Part shown: one piece after another, positions 37,105-48,250 of the stretch
How positions within the stretch are numbered: position 1 is the stretch's first letter
Layout: every line of letters starts with the position of its first letter
From: Pseudomonas paracarnis
Lineage (GTDB): Bacteria; Pseudomonadota; Gammaproteobacteria; Pseudomonadales; Pseudomonadaceae
Direction: 5' to 3'
DNA length: 64,000 nt
Assembly: GCF_904063055.1 (NCBI RefSeq)
Contig: NZ_CAJFCN010000007.1
Coordinates: 248,001 to 312,000 of the forward strand
Position numbers and translations under genes: made by a program
The notes under the pieces: model-generated
Told to the model about the DNA's origin: nothing
Seen by the model: the letters and a program-made list of their open reading frames with translations, nothing else
Databases searched by the model: none

Positions 37105-39210
37105 GTGAACCCGGTTATCAAAAAATTCCAGTTCGGTCAGTCGACCGTTACCCTCGAGACAGGCCGTATCGCCCGTCAAGCCTCCGGCGCAGTGCTGGTT
37201 ACCGTTGACGACGACGTGACCGTACTGGTGACCGTTGTTGGCGCCAAGACCGCTGACCCGAGCAAGGGCTTCTTCCCTCTGTCCGTTCACTACCAGGAAA
37301 AGACTTACGCTGCCGGTAAGATCCCTGGCGGTTTCTTCAAGCGCGAAGGCCGTCCTTCCGAGAAAGAAACCCTGACTTCCCGACTGATCGACCGTCCGAT
37401 CCGTCCGCTGTTCCCAGAAGGCTTCATGAACGAAGTGCAGGTTGTCTGCACCGTCGTTTCCACCAGCAAGAAGACCGATCCGGACATCGCTGCGATGATC
37501 GGTACCTCGGCTGCCCTGGCCATCTCCGGTATTCCTTTCGATGGCCCGATCGGCGCTGCCCGCGTTGCGTTCCACGAAAGCACCGGCTACCTGCTGAACC
37601 CGACTTACGAGCAACAGAAAGCCTCGAGCCTGGACATGGTCGTTGCCGGTACGTCCGAAGCCGTATTGATGGTTGAATCGGAAGCCAAAGAGCTGACCGA
37701 AGACCAGATGCTGGGTGCCGTACTGTTTGCTCACGACGAGTTCCAGGTTGTGATCAACGCGGTTAAAGAACTGGCTGCCGAAGCTGCCAAGCCGACCTGG
37801 ACCTGGGCTGCTGCCCCGGAAGCCACCGAACTGCTGGGCGCTATCCGCTCCGAGTTCGGCGCTGCCATCTCCGACGCCTACACCATCACCGTCAAGGCCG
37901 ACCGCTACGCTCGCCTGGGTGAGCTGAAGGACCAGGTCGTTGCCAAGCTGTCCGGTGAAGAAGGCCAGCCTTCTTCCAGCGAAGTCAAAGCTGCTTTCGG
38001 TGAGATCGAATACCGCACCGTTCGCGAAAACATCGTTAACGGCAAGCCACGTATCGACGGTCGCGACACCTGCACCGTGCGTCCGCTGAACATCGAAGTC
38101 GGCGTACTGCCGAAGACTCACGGTTCGGCGCTGTTCACCCGTGGCGAAACCCAGGCCCTGGTCGTTGCGACCCTGGGTACTGCCCGCGACGCACAACTGC
38201 TGGACACCCTGGAAGGCGAGAAAAAAGACCCCTTCATGCTGCACTACAACTTCCCTCCGTTCTCGGTGGGCGAGTGTGGTCGTATGGGCGGCGCGGGTCG
38301 TCGTGAAATCGGTCACGGCCGTCTGGCTCGTCGTTCGGTTCAGGCCATGCTGCCTGCCGCTGACGTGTTCCCGTACACCATCCGTGTTGTATCGGAAATC
38401 ACCGAGTCCAACGGTTCCAGCTCCATGGCTTCGGTCTGCGGTGCTTCCCTGGCGCTGATGGACGCCGGTGTGCCAATGAAGGCACCGGTTGCCGGTATCG
38501 CCATGGGCCTGGTTAAAGAAGGCGAGAAGTTCGCCATCCTGACCGACATCCTGGGTGACGAAGACCACCTGGGCGACATGGACTTCAAAGTAGCCGGTAC
38601 CGCCAAAGGTGTGACCGCGCTGCAGATGGACATCAAGATCAAGGGCATCACCGAAGAGATCATGGAAATCGCCCTGGGCCAAGCCCTGGAAGCGCGCCTG
38701 AACATCCTCGGCCAGATGAACCAGATCATTGGTCAGTCCCGCACCGAACTGTCGGAAAATGCTCCGACCATGATCGCGATGAAAATCGACACCGACAAAA
38801 TCCGTGATGTCATCGGTAAAGGCGGCGCGACCATCCGTGCGATCTGTGAAGAAACCAAGGCTTCGATCGACATCGAGGACGACGGTTCGATCAAGATCTT
38901 CGGCGAAACCAAGGAAGCGGCTGAAGCAGCACGCCAGCGCGTACTGGGTATCACTGCTGAGGCCGAGATCGGCAAGATCTACGTAGGCAAGGTTGAGCGC
39001 ATCGTCGACTTCGGCGCGTTCGTCAACATCCTCCCGGGCAAAGACGGTCTGGTTCACATCTCCATGCTGAGCGATGCTCGCGTTGAGAAAGTGACCGACA
39101 TTCTGAAAGAAGGCCAGGAAGTGGAAGTGCTGGTACTGGACGTGGACAACCGCGGCCGTATCAAGCTGTCCATCAAGGACGTAGCAGCAGCCAAGGCTTC
39201 GGGCGTTTAA
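37105..39210 (+). CDS. pnp: Polyribonucleotide nucleotidyltransferase (PNPase)
   Basis: 701-aa phosphorolytic 3'-5' exoribonuclease of the RNA degradosome. GTG start (NPVIKKFQFGQ). Two RNase PH-like halves, with FFKREGRPSEKETLTSRLIDRPIRPLF and GSSSMASVCGASLALMDAG; KH domain (IRDVIGKGGATIRAI) and S1 domain (GKVERIVDFGAFVNILPG) at the C-terminus. 195 bp after rpsO. Confidence 0.99.
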   Translation: MNPVIKKFQFGQSTVTLETGRIARQASGAVLVTVDDDVTVLVTVVGAKTADPSKGFFPLSVHYQEKTYAAGKIPGGFFKREGRPSEKETLTSRLIDRPIRPLFPEGFMNEVQVVCTVVSTSKKTDPDIAAMIGTSAALAISGIPFDGPIGAARVAFHESTGYLLNPTYEQQKASSLDMVVAGTSEAVLMVESEAKELTEDQMLGAVLFAHDEFQVVINAVKELAAEAAKPTWTWAAAPEATELLGAIRSEFGAAISDAYTITVKADRYARLGELKDQVVAKLSGEEGQPSSSEVKAAFGEIEYRTVRENIVNGKPRIDGRDTCTVRPLNIEVGVLPKTHGSALFTRGETQALVVATLGTARDAQLLDTLEGEKKDPFMLHYNFPPFSVGECGRMGGAGRREIGHGRLARRSVQAMLPAADVFPYTIRVVSEITESNGSSSMASVCGASLALMDAGVPMKAPVAGIAMGLVKEGEKFAILTDILGDEDHLGDMDFKVAGTAKGVTALQMDIKIKGITEEIMEIALGQALEARLNILGQMNQIIGQSRTELSENAPTMIAMKIDTDKIRDVIGKGGATIRAICEETKASIDIEDDGSIKIFGETKEAAEAARQRVLGITAEAEIGKIYVGKVERIVDFGAFVNILPGKDGLVHISMLSDARVEKVTDILKEGQEVEVLVLDVDNRGRIKLSIKDVAAAKASGV

Positions 39211-39231
39211 TCACCCGCAGGCTTCACGCTG

Positions 39232-39260
39232 AAAAAAGGACTCCTCGGAGTCCTTTTTTT
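39232..39260 (+). terminator. Intrinsic terminator of pnp
   Basis: AAAAAAGGACTCC and GGAGTCCTTTTTTT arms form a tight hairpin with a T7 run, 20 bp after the stop. Confidence 0.92.
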
Positions 39261-39312
39261 ATGGGCGCGAGAAAATGAAGCAGAATCAGCTGTTTAGCGC
39301 CGCCCAAAAGCC

Positions 39313-39352
39313 GCAACTTGCATGCAGGCACGATGAGCTTCATGCAAGTTGC
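39313..39352. promoter_or_regulatory. 12-bp palindrome, possible enhancer-protein site
   Basis: GCAACTTGCATG (39313-39324) and CATGCAAGTTGC (39341-39352) are perfect inverted arms with a 16-nt spacer. The centre is about 115 bp upstream of the inferred start site of the sigma-54-type promoter, where an enhancer-binding protein would be expected. I do not recognise the site as that of a known regulator. Confidence 0.55.
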
Positions 39353-39418
39353 ACGATTTCGAAAATTCATGCTTTTCATAAGTCATTGTTTAATAAGGGA
39401 TTTAATCTGTTCGGCGAG

Positions 39419-39435
39419 TTGGCACACTGCCTGCA
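39419..39435 (+). promoter_or_regulatory. Sigma-54 (-24/-12) type promoter of the BON-domain gene
   Basis: TTGGCACACTGCCTGCA: GG at 39421-39422 and GC at 39433-39434 are exactly 10 nt apart, and both TTGGCAC and TGCA match the RpoN consensus. A start near 39446 would leave a leader of about 60 nt before the ATG. Confidence 0.7.
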
Positions 39436-39504
39436 ATATCCCTGGTAGCGCTGCAGCATGAAGGTTTACGCCTGCAGACTTTTAATAAAACAGGAGTTAC
39501 TCGT

Positions 39505-40125
39505 ATGAAGAAGTTCGCTCTCGCTACTGCTACCGCTCTGACCCTGGCCATGGGTGCTAACGTAGCCTTTGCTCAGACTTCCCAAGCCCCTATGACTTTG
39601 GCGGCCGGTGAAGCGACCAAGGCTAAGGAAAGCGTTTCGGATACTTGGATCACCACTAAAGTCAAAGCTGACCTGCTGACCGAAAAAGGCATTCCAGGTT
39701 CGGACATCAAGGTTGAGACCAACAAAGGTGTGGTTTCCCTGTCCTCCGACGTAGCAGTCTCGGATTCGCAGAAAGCTACTGCTGTAGCCATCACCAAGAA
39801 AATCAAAGGTGTGACTGCGGTTTCTGCTGACGGCCTGCTGGCTGGCGGTGCTACCAAAGCTGACGGCATCGACAAAACCAAAGGCGCTGCCCACGACGCT
39901 AAAGAGACCACCAGTGATACCTGGATCACTACCAAAGTGAAGGCTGACCTGGTCACTGAAAAAGGCATTCCTGGCACCGACATCAAGGTTGAAACCAACA
40001 AAGGTGTTGTATCCCTGTCGTCGCCTACCGCTGTGACCGCTTCGCAGAAAGAAACGGCTGTAGCGATCACCAAGAAGATCAAAGGCGTTAAAGCTGTATC
40101 GGCCGATGGCCTGAAAGCAGAGTAA
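39505..40125 (+). CDS. Periplasmic protein with two BON domains (OsmY-like)
   Basis: 206 aa. Residues 1-23 are a Sec signal peptide (ANVAFA before the cut). Two BON domains (about 45-110 and 130-204) share long near-identical stretches such as TWITTKVKADL, TEKGIPG, DIKVETNKGVVSLSS and AVAITKKIKGV, indicating an internal duplication. BON domains bind phospholipid, and OsmY acts as a stress-induced periplasmic chaperone in E. coli. GGAG precedes the ATG. The upstream region has a sigma-54-type promoter and a palindrome; a terminator follows. It is found downstream of pnp in other pseudomonads. Confidence 0.88.
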   Translation: MKKFALATATALTLAMGANVAFAQTSQAPMTLAAGEATKAKESVSDTWITTKVKADLLTEKGIPGSDIKVETNKGVVSLSSDVAVSDSQKATAVAITKKIKGVTAVSADGLLAGGATKADGIDKTKGAAHDAKETTSDTWITTKVKADLVTEKGIPGTDIKVETNKGVVSLSSPTAVTASQKETAVAITKKIKGVKAVSADGLKAE

Positions 40126-40230
40126 CGTTGACGTTTCGTCTGGACTGAATAGCGGCGGCTTAGGGTGAGTTAGATATCCACCTGACGCACCTCTGGAGTT
40201 CATGCGACCGACCACACGGATGTGGTCATT

Positions 40231-40267
40231 ACAGGCCCCGGCACTTGTGTCGGGGCCTGTTCTATTT
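40231..40267 (+). terminator. Intrinsic terminator after the BON-domain gene
   Basis: ACAGGCCCCG and CGGGGCCTGT arms, 10-nt loop, followed by TCTATTT. Confidence 0.82.
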
Positions 40268-40311
40268 CAGGCTGAAACAGAATGATCAGGTCAAAACACA
40301 CATACACAAAA

Positions 40312-40402
40312 AATGTGGGAGCTGGCTTGCCTGCGATGCTGGCACCTCGGTCATTCAGTTGCACCGAGGTGATGCTATCGCAGGCAAGCCAGCTCCCACA
40401 TT
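40312..40402. repeat. REP doublet (REPIN) 2
   Basis: Perfect 26-bp inverted arms at 40312-40337 and 40377-40402 (core GTGGGAGCTGGCTTGC). The spacer contains a second inverted pair, ACCTCGGT (40344-40351) and ACCGAGGT (40363-40370), so almost the whole 91 bp can fold as one hairpin. Lies between convergent genes. Confidence 0.92.
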
Positions 40403-40423
40403 AGGATGGGTAGTGCTTAGAAG

Positions 40424-43345
40424 TTACTCAGCATCCAGATGCATTGGAGTGATCACCCGGCCATCTTTCTCGGCCTGCCCCAGCTGCGCATCGATGAAGT
40501 ACACGCGGTCATCTTCCAACTGGCCCTTGTCTACCAGGTAATCCTTGATCGTGCTGGCTCGGTCCTGCCCCAACTGGCGCAGCAGTACATCACTGCCGCT
40601 CCAGAACTTGATCACACCGTCCTTGAGTTTCGCCGAGCGCTCATCGCTGCCCAGGTCTTTCCATTCGGCCGGGGGTTGCTGTTTGAGGCGGGTGCGGTAG
40701 ATGCCTTCCAGCAATGGTGCTTTTTCCTTCTCTGGCACTTCAAGCAGGGAGGCTTGGGCCGGGACCTTGTCGCCACGGCGCTGGAGGATCTTGTAGTAGT
40801 TATATTGGTATTCACGCTCCAGTCGCTGTGCGGCCAGGAACGGCCCGTCGCTGCTGGCAGCGGCGGTGCCTTCAATTTCCAGGCGCAGGGCAGGGCGTTC
40901 TTTCAGCGCCTTGGCCAGGGTGTTCAGAGCGCCTTCGGCGTCTTTGTTCAGCTCACTGGAGCCTGCGGCGAACGACACATTGCCCAGGTCTTCAGAGCCA
41001 CCACCGGTGACCAGCCCGCCAATGAACTTGAAGGGCGCGGTTGCCGCGCGTACCACGAGGTTGCGCAGGGTCTGCCACACAATCGGCATCACGCTGAATT
41101 GCGGGTTGTTCAGGTCGCCGCTTACTGGCAGTTCGATGGAGATCTTGCCGTCGGAGTCCTTGAGCAGGGCGACAGCCAGGCGAATCGGTAAGTCCACGGC
41201 ATCGGAGCTGTCGACTTTTTCACCCAACTGCAGTTGCTCGACCACCACTTTGTTTTCAGCCTTCAACTGGCCTTTGGTGATCACGTAGTGCAGATCGAGA
41301 TTCAGGCGACCCTTGCGGATGCGGAAGCCTGCGAATTTACCTGAGTAAGGTGTCAGGTTGGTCAGCTCGACACGCTTGAAGCTGGTGGCGATGTCCAGCG
41401 CGGCCATCGGGTCAAACGGGTTCACGCTGCCTTTGATCGTCACTGGTGCGTATCGGTCCACCTTGCCCTTGATGTCGACGCTGGCCGGTTTGGCCTGGCG
41501 ACTGTCGATGGTGCCAATCTGGCCGTTGAGCTGTTGAATCGCGGTGGCAAAGTTGGGCGTGAGGCTAAAGTCAGCAAAGTTGGCCGAACCGTCGTTGATC
41601 GCGATCTGCCCGATATGAATGCCCAGGGGTTTGTCGTTACTGGCGGCAGGTTTGGCGGCCGACTTGCTGCCACTGTCGGCCGGCTGCGGAATCAGCAGGT
41701 CGTCGATGTTGGTGGTGCGATCTTCGTTGATCATGAAGCGCGCATACGGCTGCAACAGGTTGACCTTGTCGATCGACAGGCTTTGGCCGTGCTGGTAGTT
41801 CACGCCCTCTAGCACCAGGCGCTGCCACTTGAGGAAGTCGCGGGTCTTCAGGGTGTCCAGGGTATGCAACTGGTCAACCTGGGCGCGGCCGGTGACCTGG
41901 AGGGCCAGTGGCTCGGTGCTTTTGAGGTTTACGTCCAGGTTGCTGCCGAGCATGCCGCTGCGCAATTCCAGGCGAATAAACGGGCTGATATAGGCCTGGG
42001 CGACCCGCAGGTCGATGTCCTGGGTGTTCACTTTCAGCTTGGCACTGACCGGGTTGAGGTTAACCTCGCCGGTTGCCTGGATCTTGCCTTGCTTACCCAG
42101 GCCGGTGTCGACCTTCAAGGCGAAGGGGCTCTGGTTGAGGCTGTCGAAGTTCTGTACGTCGACATTCAACGGGCCCAGTTCCAGCGCGACCGCAGGTTTA
42201 GCCTGGCGGTCGGCCAGGTGCACCTGATAGTTACGCAGTTGCACATCCTTGAGCAGCACTTGCCACGGTTTGCTCGGGGCCGCCGGTTGCGCCGACGGCG
42301 CGTCGGCAGCGGTTGGTTCCGGTGCCTTGGCCGGTTTGCTCGGTTGGCTGGCGAACAGCTTCTGCCAGTCCAATTGACCATCGGCCTCACGGGCGGCCCA
42401 GGTTTCCAGCTTGTTGCTGCGGATCTTGCCGATAATGACCTGCTGCTTGGCCAGGTCTACCGTGGTTTCGCTGACGTCCAGGCGTTCCAGGCGTGCCAGT
42501 GGCCGGCCATCGGGGGCCTTTATAGCAAAGGGGGCGATGCTGGCGGCGGTGTTGGTCAGGTTCAGCTCGGTTTCTTTGGCCAGGCTGAATTTGTAGTCAG
42601 TGCTGAAGTTGAGCACCCCGTCTTCCAGCACCAGTGGCAGGGCGTCACGTACATACGGCCACCAGGCTTTCATTTTGCCGTCGGTCACCTTCAAGGTGCC
42701 TTCGGAGGTGATCGGTACCAGACTGAAGTTGCCTTTCCAGTCGATTTGCCCACCTTCGGGGCCGGCGGCGACCAGGGTCATGTCGGCATTGTCGTCGGGC
42801 AAAGTGCTAAGGTTTTTCAGCTCGAAGTCGAGTTCGTCGTAGAGGAATTCGATGGGCTCGCTGGGGCGCAGGTCCTGGAAATGCAGGTTACCACCGGCCA
42901 GCTTGATGCTGTCGATACGCAGTGGGAACGGCTTGGCATCAGGATCGGCCGGGGTTGGCTCGCTCGGCGGCAGTTTGAACAACTGCGCCAGGTTCAGTTG
43001 GCCGGACTTGTCGAACAGCAGTTCGGTCTTGGGCTTGTCCAGTTGCACATCAGCCAGGTGCAGGGCGCGGGTCCAGAGGCTGTCGATCTGCAGGTTGGCG
43101 TAGAGGTGTTCGAAACCTACTTGCTCTTTGCCTGGCTCACCGATCTTCAGGCCCCACAGCGTCAGTTCCAGGCTGAAGGGGTTGAGCTCGATGCGCTCGA
43201 TTCGCGACGGCACCGTGGCGTAATTGGCCAACTGTTGGTTGGCAATGCGAAGGGCGATGCCGGGTAATATCAGAAAGCCCAGCAAGCTGTACAAAGCAAG
43301 GGCGGTCAACAAGGCGCCTACGGCGCGGATCAATCCTTTGGGCAT
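40424..43345 (-). CDS. DUF748 / AsmA-like large envelope protein
   Basis: 973 aa with one N-terminal membrane helix (about residues 8-32) and a long, beta-rich periplasmic part. Sequences such as RIERIELNPFSLELTLWGLKIGEP at the start and repeated IDSIKLAGGNLHFQD-type blocks are typical of the DUF748 family. That family is related to AsmA/TamB-like proteins, some of which are proposed to move phospholipid between membranes. The C-terminal 200 residues look OmpA-like (SSELNKDAEGALNTLAKALKERPALRLEIEGTA). A Pro/Ala-rich linker lies near 340. Transcribed alone. Exact role unknown. Confidence 0.8.
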   Translation of the reverse strand: MPKGLIRAVGALLTALALYSLLGFLILPGIALRIANQQLANYATVPSRIERIELNPFSLELTLWGLKIGEPGKEQVGFEHLYANLQIDSLWTRALHLADVQLDKPKTELLFDKSGQLNLAQLFKLPPSEPTPADPDAKPFPLRIDSIKLAGGNLHFQDLRPSEPIEFLYDELDFELKNLSTLPDDNADMTLVAAGPEGGQIDWKGNFSLVPITSEGTLKVTDGKMKAWWPYVRDALPLVLEDGVLNFSTDYKFSLAKETELNLTNTAASIAPFAIKAPDGRPLARLERLDVSETTVDLAKQQVIIGKIRSNKLETWAAREADGQLDWQKLFASQPSKPAKAPEPTAADAPSAQPAAPSKPWQVLLKDVQLRNYQVHLADRQAKPAVALELGPLNVDVQNFDSLNQSPFALKVDTGLGKQGKIQATGEVNLNPVSAKLKVNTQDIDLRVAQAYISPFIRLELRSGMLGSNLDVNLKSTEPLALQVTGRAQVDQLHTLDTLKTRDFLKWQRLVLEGVNYQHGQSLSIDKVNLLQPYARFMINEDRTTNIDDLLIPQPADSGSKSAAKPAASNDKPLGIHIGQIAINDGSANFADFSLTPNFATAIQQLNGQIGTIDSRQAKPASVDIKGKVDRYAPVTIKGSVNPFDPMAALDIATSFKRVELTNLTPYSGKFAGFRIRKGRLNLDLHYVITKGQLKAENKVVVEQLQLGEKVDSSDAVDLPIRLAVALLKDSDGKISIELPVSGDLNNPQFSVMPIVWQTLRNLVVRAATAPFKFIGGLVTGGGSEDLGNVSFAAGSSELNKDAEGALNTLAKALKERPALRLEIEGTAAASSDGPFLAAQRLEREYQYNYYKILQRRGDKVPAQASLLEVPEKEKAPLLEGIYRTRLKQQPPAEWKDLGSDERSAKLKDGVIKFWSGSDVLLRQLGQDRASTIKDYLVDKGQLEDDRVYFIDAQLGQAEKDGRVITPMHLDAE

Positions 43346-43433
43346 GGGTGAACGCCATCTATGTCGAACGAGAGTGCCTTGGAGTATGGCACGGGAATTC
43401 GGTTCCGAAGAACCGTGGGCGCTGGGAAACTTC

Positions 43434-44450
43434 CTACAAATGCAGGATCAGGGTCTTCAACGGGGGCTGTTGATCCCTGGAAGGAAAGTCGGCCCCAGGT
43501 GTCATCACTTGCCACTCGCGTACCGGGCGCCCGGCTTTTTCCGCGCAGCGCAGCACCTGCTCACGCCAGTCCTCCATGCTGACTTTTGCCAGGTTGTTGC
43601 AGCAAATCAGTACGCCATTATCGGCGGTGGCCAGCAGTGCGGGTTTGAGCAGGCTTTGATAGTCGCGCAACAAATCGACGGTGCCGAAAGCGCTCTTGGC
43701 CCAGGCGGGAGGATCGAGCAGTACCAGGTCGTACTGGCGCTGTTCCAGGCGCGGATAGCTCGGCAGCTTCTGCCCGCGACGCTGGGTGATCGGCAGGCCC
43801 GCCAGTTGGCGAATCGCCGGGAAGTAATCGGACTGTACAAACTCCATGCTAGGCAACTGCGGGTTGAGCTGGCCGTTTTCACGCCCCACCGCCAGGTTGC
43901 CCTCGGCGAAATCCAGGTTGCACACTTCCCGTGCGCCCCCCGCCGCTGCGCTCAAACCTACCCCACAGGTGTAGGCGAACAGGTTCAGCACGCTTTTGCC
44001 GGCGCTGTGGTCCTTGACCCAGCCCCGGGTGTTGCGCAGGTCGAGGAACAGCAGTGGGTCTTGCCCGGCGTGGCGCCCACGCACACGGTAATTGAGGCCC
44101 CACTCGTGGCCGACCAGGTCTTCCAATGCGCCAGGCTCGGCGCGGTACACCGTGTCTTCGCGGTCGATGCGCGAGTTGCCGCGGGCACGGTCGTTGTACA
44201 CCAGCAACAATTCCAGGCCCATGTATTGGTTGATCAGTTGGTGCAGGTCCAGCAGGTCTGCGGTTTCCAGGGACTGGTGGAAGCTTTGTACCAGCAATTG
44301 CGGGCCGTAGCGGTCGATGGTCAAGCCCCCGGCGCCTTCCTGGCTGCCGTGAAACAGCCGATAGCAGTCCGTACCCTGGGCGTGCAGCGTGTTGATCAGG
44401 TCTTGGCGGTGATCGAGGGCGGCGCGCAGCGCCTGATTCAAGGGAGTCAT
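43434..44450 (-). CDS. Class I SAM-dependent methyltransferase (RlmI/RlmK-like)
   Basis: 338 aa. The SAM-binding motif is VLNLFAYTCGVGLSAAAGGA; the catalytic-type motif LLDPPAWAKSAFG resembles the DPP motif of rRNA methyltransferases; NNLAKVSMEDW follows near the end. The N-terminal 80 residues (DCYRLFHGSQEGAGGLTIDRYG) match the fold seen in RlmI/RlmK-type enzymes. Substrate probably rRNA, not proven. It lies between the DUF748 gene and acs, on the same strand as both. Confidence 0.82.
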   Translation of the reverse strand: MTPLNQALRAALDHRQDLINTLHAQGTDCYRLFHGSQEGAGGLTIDRYGPQLLVQSFHQSLETADLLDLHQLINQYMGLELLLVYNDRARGNSRIDREDTVYRAEPGALEDLVGHEWGLNYRVRGRHAGQDPLLFLDLRNTRGWVKDHSAGKSVLNLFAYTCGVGLSAAAGGAREVCNLDFAEGNLAVGRENGQLNPQLPSMEFVQSDYFPAIRQLAGLPITQRRGQKLPSYPRLEQRQYDLVLLDPPAWAKSAFGTVDLLRDYQSLLKPALLATADNGVLICCNNLAKVSMEDWREQVLRCAEKAGRPVREWQVMTPGADFPSRDQQPPLKTLILHL

Positions 44451-44508
44451 GGAGCGCGCCTTGCTGGTAGATGAATAAGAAAAAGGGGGCGCGAAGTTTA
44501 ACAGCTAA

Positions 44509-44530
44509 CCCCGGCCTGCACAGGCCGGGG
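44509..44530 (-). terminator. Hairpin after acs
   Basis: CCCCGGCCTG and CAGGCCGGGG arms with a 2-nt loop, 12 bp after the acs stop on the minus strand, followed by TTAGCTGTT. Probable terminator. Confidence 0.7.
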
Positions 44531-44542
44531 ATAATCCTGGCC

Positions 44543-46480
<1,938 letters not shown>

Positions 46481-46540
46481 GAGCGCTCCTTATTCTTGTT
46501 TTTGCGACAAGTCATAAAGATGCACCCTGGGGCGGGAGGG

Positions 46541-46576
46541 TTCAAGGCCAACGTCCAAACGGACGTTGGCCTTGAA
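46541..46576 (-). terminator. 16-bp perfect inverted repeat after pgi
   Basis: Arms TTCAAGGCCAACGTCC and GGACGTTGGCCTTGAA with a 4-nt loop, 10 bp beyond the pgi stop on the minus strand. No T-run follows. It is an unusually long perfect stem and probably forms the 3' end of the pgi mRNA. Confidence 0.65.
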
Positions 46577-46585
46577 TGAACGGCT

Positions 46586-48250
46586 TCAGCCGCGGTGGCG
46601 ACCACGGAAGTAGTTGATCAGGCCCTGGGTCGAAGCATCTTCGGCCAAGGTTTCTTCGGCGCCGGTCAGGCGGTTGTACACGCCTTTGCCCAGCTCCTTG
46701 CCCAGTTCAACGCCCCATTGGTCGAAGGCATTGATGCCCCACACCACGCTCTGCACGAACACCTTGTGCTCATACATCGCCACCAGCGCACCCAGGCGGC
46801 GTGGGCTGATGCGCTCGACCACCAGGGTGTTGCTCGGACGGTTGCCCGGGATCACCTTGTGCGGTGCCAGCTTCTGTACTTCGGCTTCCGGCAAGCCCTT
46901 CTCACGCAGCTCGGCTTCGGCCTCGCTGCGGGTCTTGCCGAGCATCAGCGCCTGGCTCTGGGACAGGCAGTTGGCGTACAGCCACTGGTGATGATCAGAG
47001 ACCGGGTTGAAGCTGACGATCGGCACGATGAAGTCGGCCGGGATCAGTTGAGTCCCTTGGTGCAGCAACTGGTGGTAAGCGTGCTGGCCGTTGCAGCCTA
47101 CGCCGCCCCAGATCACCGGGCCGGTATCGGTGGACACTGGCGTGCCATCCTGGCGCACGCTCTTGCCGTTGGATTCCATGTCCAGCTGCTGCAAATGTTT
47201 GGTGATATTGCGCAGGTAATGGTCGTACGGCAGGATCGCATGGCTCTGCGCACCCCAGAAGTTGCCGTACCACACCCCCAGCAAGCCCAGCAGCACGGGC
47301 ATGTTGGCTTCGAACGGCGCGTTCAGGAAGTGCTGGTCCATGGTGTAGGCACCCGACAGCAGTTCCTTGAAGTTGGACATGCCGATAGCCAGGGCAATTG
47401 GCAAGCCGATGGCAGACCACAGCGAGTAGCGCCCACCGACCCAGTCCCACATGGGGAAGATGTTTTCTTCGCGGATACCGAAGGCCACGGCTGCGGCATT
47501 GTTGCTCGAGACGGCGATGAAGTGGCGATACAGTTCGGCTTCCGAGCCTCCCTGGGCCAGGTACCAGGCGCGGGCGGCCTGGGCGTTTTTCAGGGTTTCC
47601 AGGGTGTTGAAGGATTTGGACGAGACGATAAACAGCGTGGTCTCGGCGCGCAGCTTCATGGTCAGTTCGTGGAACTCGCTGCCGTCGATGTTCGCCAGGT
47701 AGTGGCAACGCACACCTTTATGGGCGTAGGACAGCAAGGCCTCCGAGACCAATTCCGGGCCGAGGAACGAGCCACCGATGCCGATGTTCACCACGTCGGT
47801 GATCGGCTTCTCGGTGTAGCCACGCCACAGGCCGTCGTGGATACGGCCGACCAGGTCAGTGATCTGATTCAGCACCTTGTGCACGTCCGGCATGATGTTC
47901 ACGCCGTTGACCGACAGCTTATCGCCCACCGGGCGGCGCAGGGCGGTGTGCAGGGCAGGGCGGCCCTCAGAGGAGTTGACCGGTTCGCCAGCGTACTGCG
48001 CGTCGATCGCCGCCTTGAGATTGACTTCCTTGGCCAGGCCCACCAACAGGTCGCGGGTTTCGCTGGTGATCAGGTTTTTCGAGTAATCGAGGAAAAGTCC
48101 GCAGCTGCTCAAGGTGAACTGGGAAAAACGCTGAGGATCGGCATTGAACGCCTCGCGCATGCTGAAATCCTGCATGGCTTGGCGATGTTGAACAAGCGCT
48201 TGCCAGGCGGGCAGCGCGGTAACGTCATGAGGGGTGCGGTAGTACGCCAT
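46586..48250 (-). CDS. pgi: Glucose-6-phosphate isomerase
   Basis: 554 aa. Signature regions IGIGGSFLGPELVSEAL, FIVSSKSFNTLET, and VWGINAFDQWGVELGK near the C-terminus are present. The start is MAYYRTPHDVTAL at 48250; a 20-residue upstream extension is not family-like. In some other pseudomonads panD sits between pgi and panC, but the 224-bp gap here is too short for it. Confidence 0.97.
   Translation of the reverse strand: MAYYRTPHDVTALPAWQALVQHRQAMQDFSMREAFNADPQRFSQFTLSSCGLFLDYSKNLITSETRDLLVGLAKEVNLKAAIDAQYAGEPVNSSEGRPALHTALRRPVGDKLSVNGVNIMPDVHKVLNQITDLVGRIHDGLWRGYTEKPITDVVNIGIGGSFLGPELVSEALLSYAHKGVRCHYLANIDGSEFHELTMKLRAETTLFIVSSKSFNTLETLKNAQAARAWYLAQGGSEAELYRHFIAVSSNNAAAVAFGIREENIFPMWDWVGGRYSLWSAIGLPIALAIGMSNFKELLSGAYTMDQHFLNAPFEANMPVLLGLLGVWYGNFWGAQSHAILPYDHYLRNITKHLQQLDMESNGKSVRQDGTPVSTDTGPVIWGGVGCNGQHAYHQLLHQGTQLIPADFIVPIVSFNPVSDHHQWLYANCLSQSQALMLGKTRSEAEAELREKGLPEAEVQKLAPHKVIPGNRPSNTLVVERISPRRLGALVAMYEHKVFVQSVVWGINAFDQWGVELGKELGKGVYNRLTGAEETLAEDASTQGLINYFRGRHRG

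Noticed and set aside
39313..39352. The palindrome as a CbrB or NtrC site
   Set aside because: It lacks TGTTAC/GTAACA spacing and the GCACCA/TGGTGC NtrC pattern, so the regulator is left unassigned.
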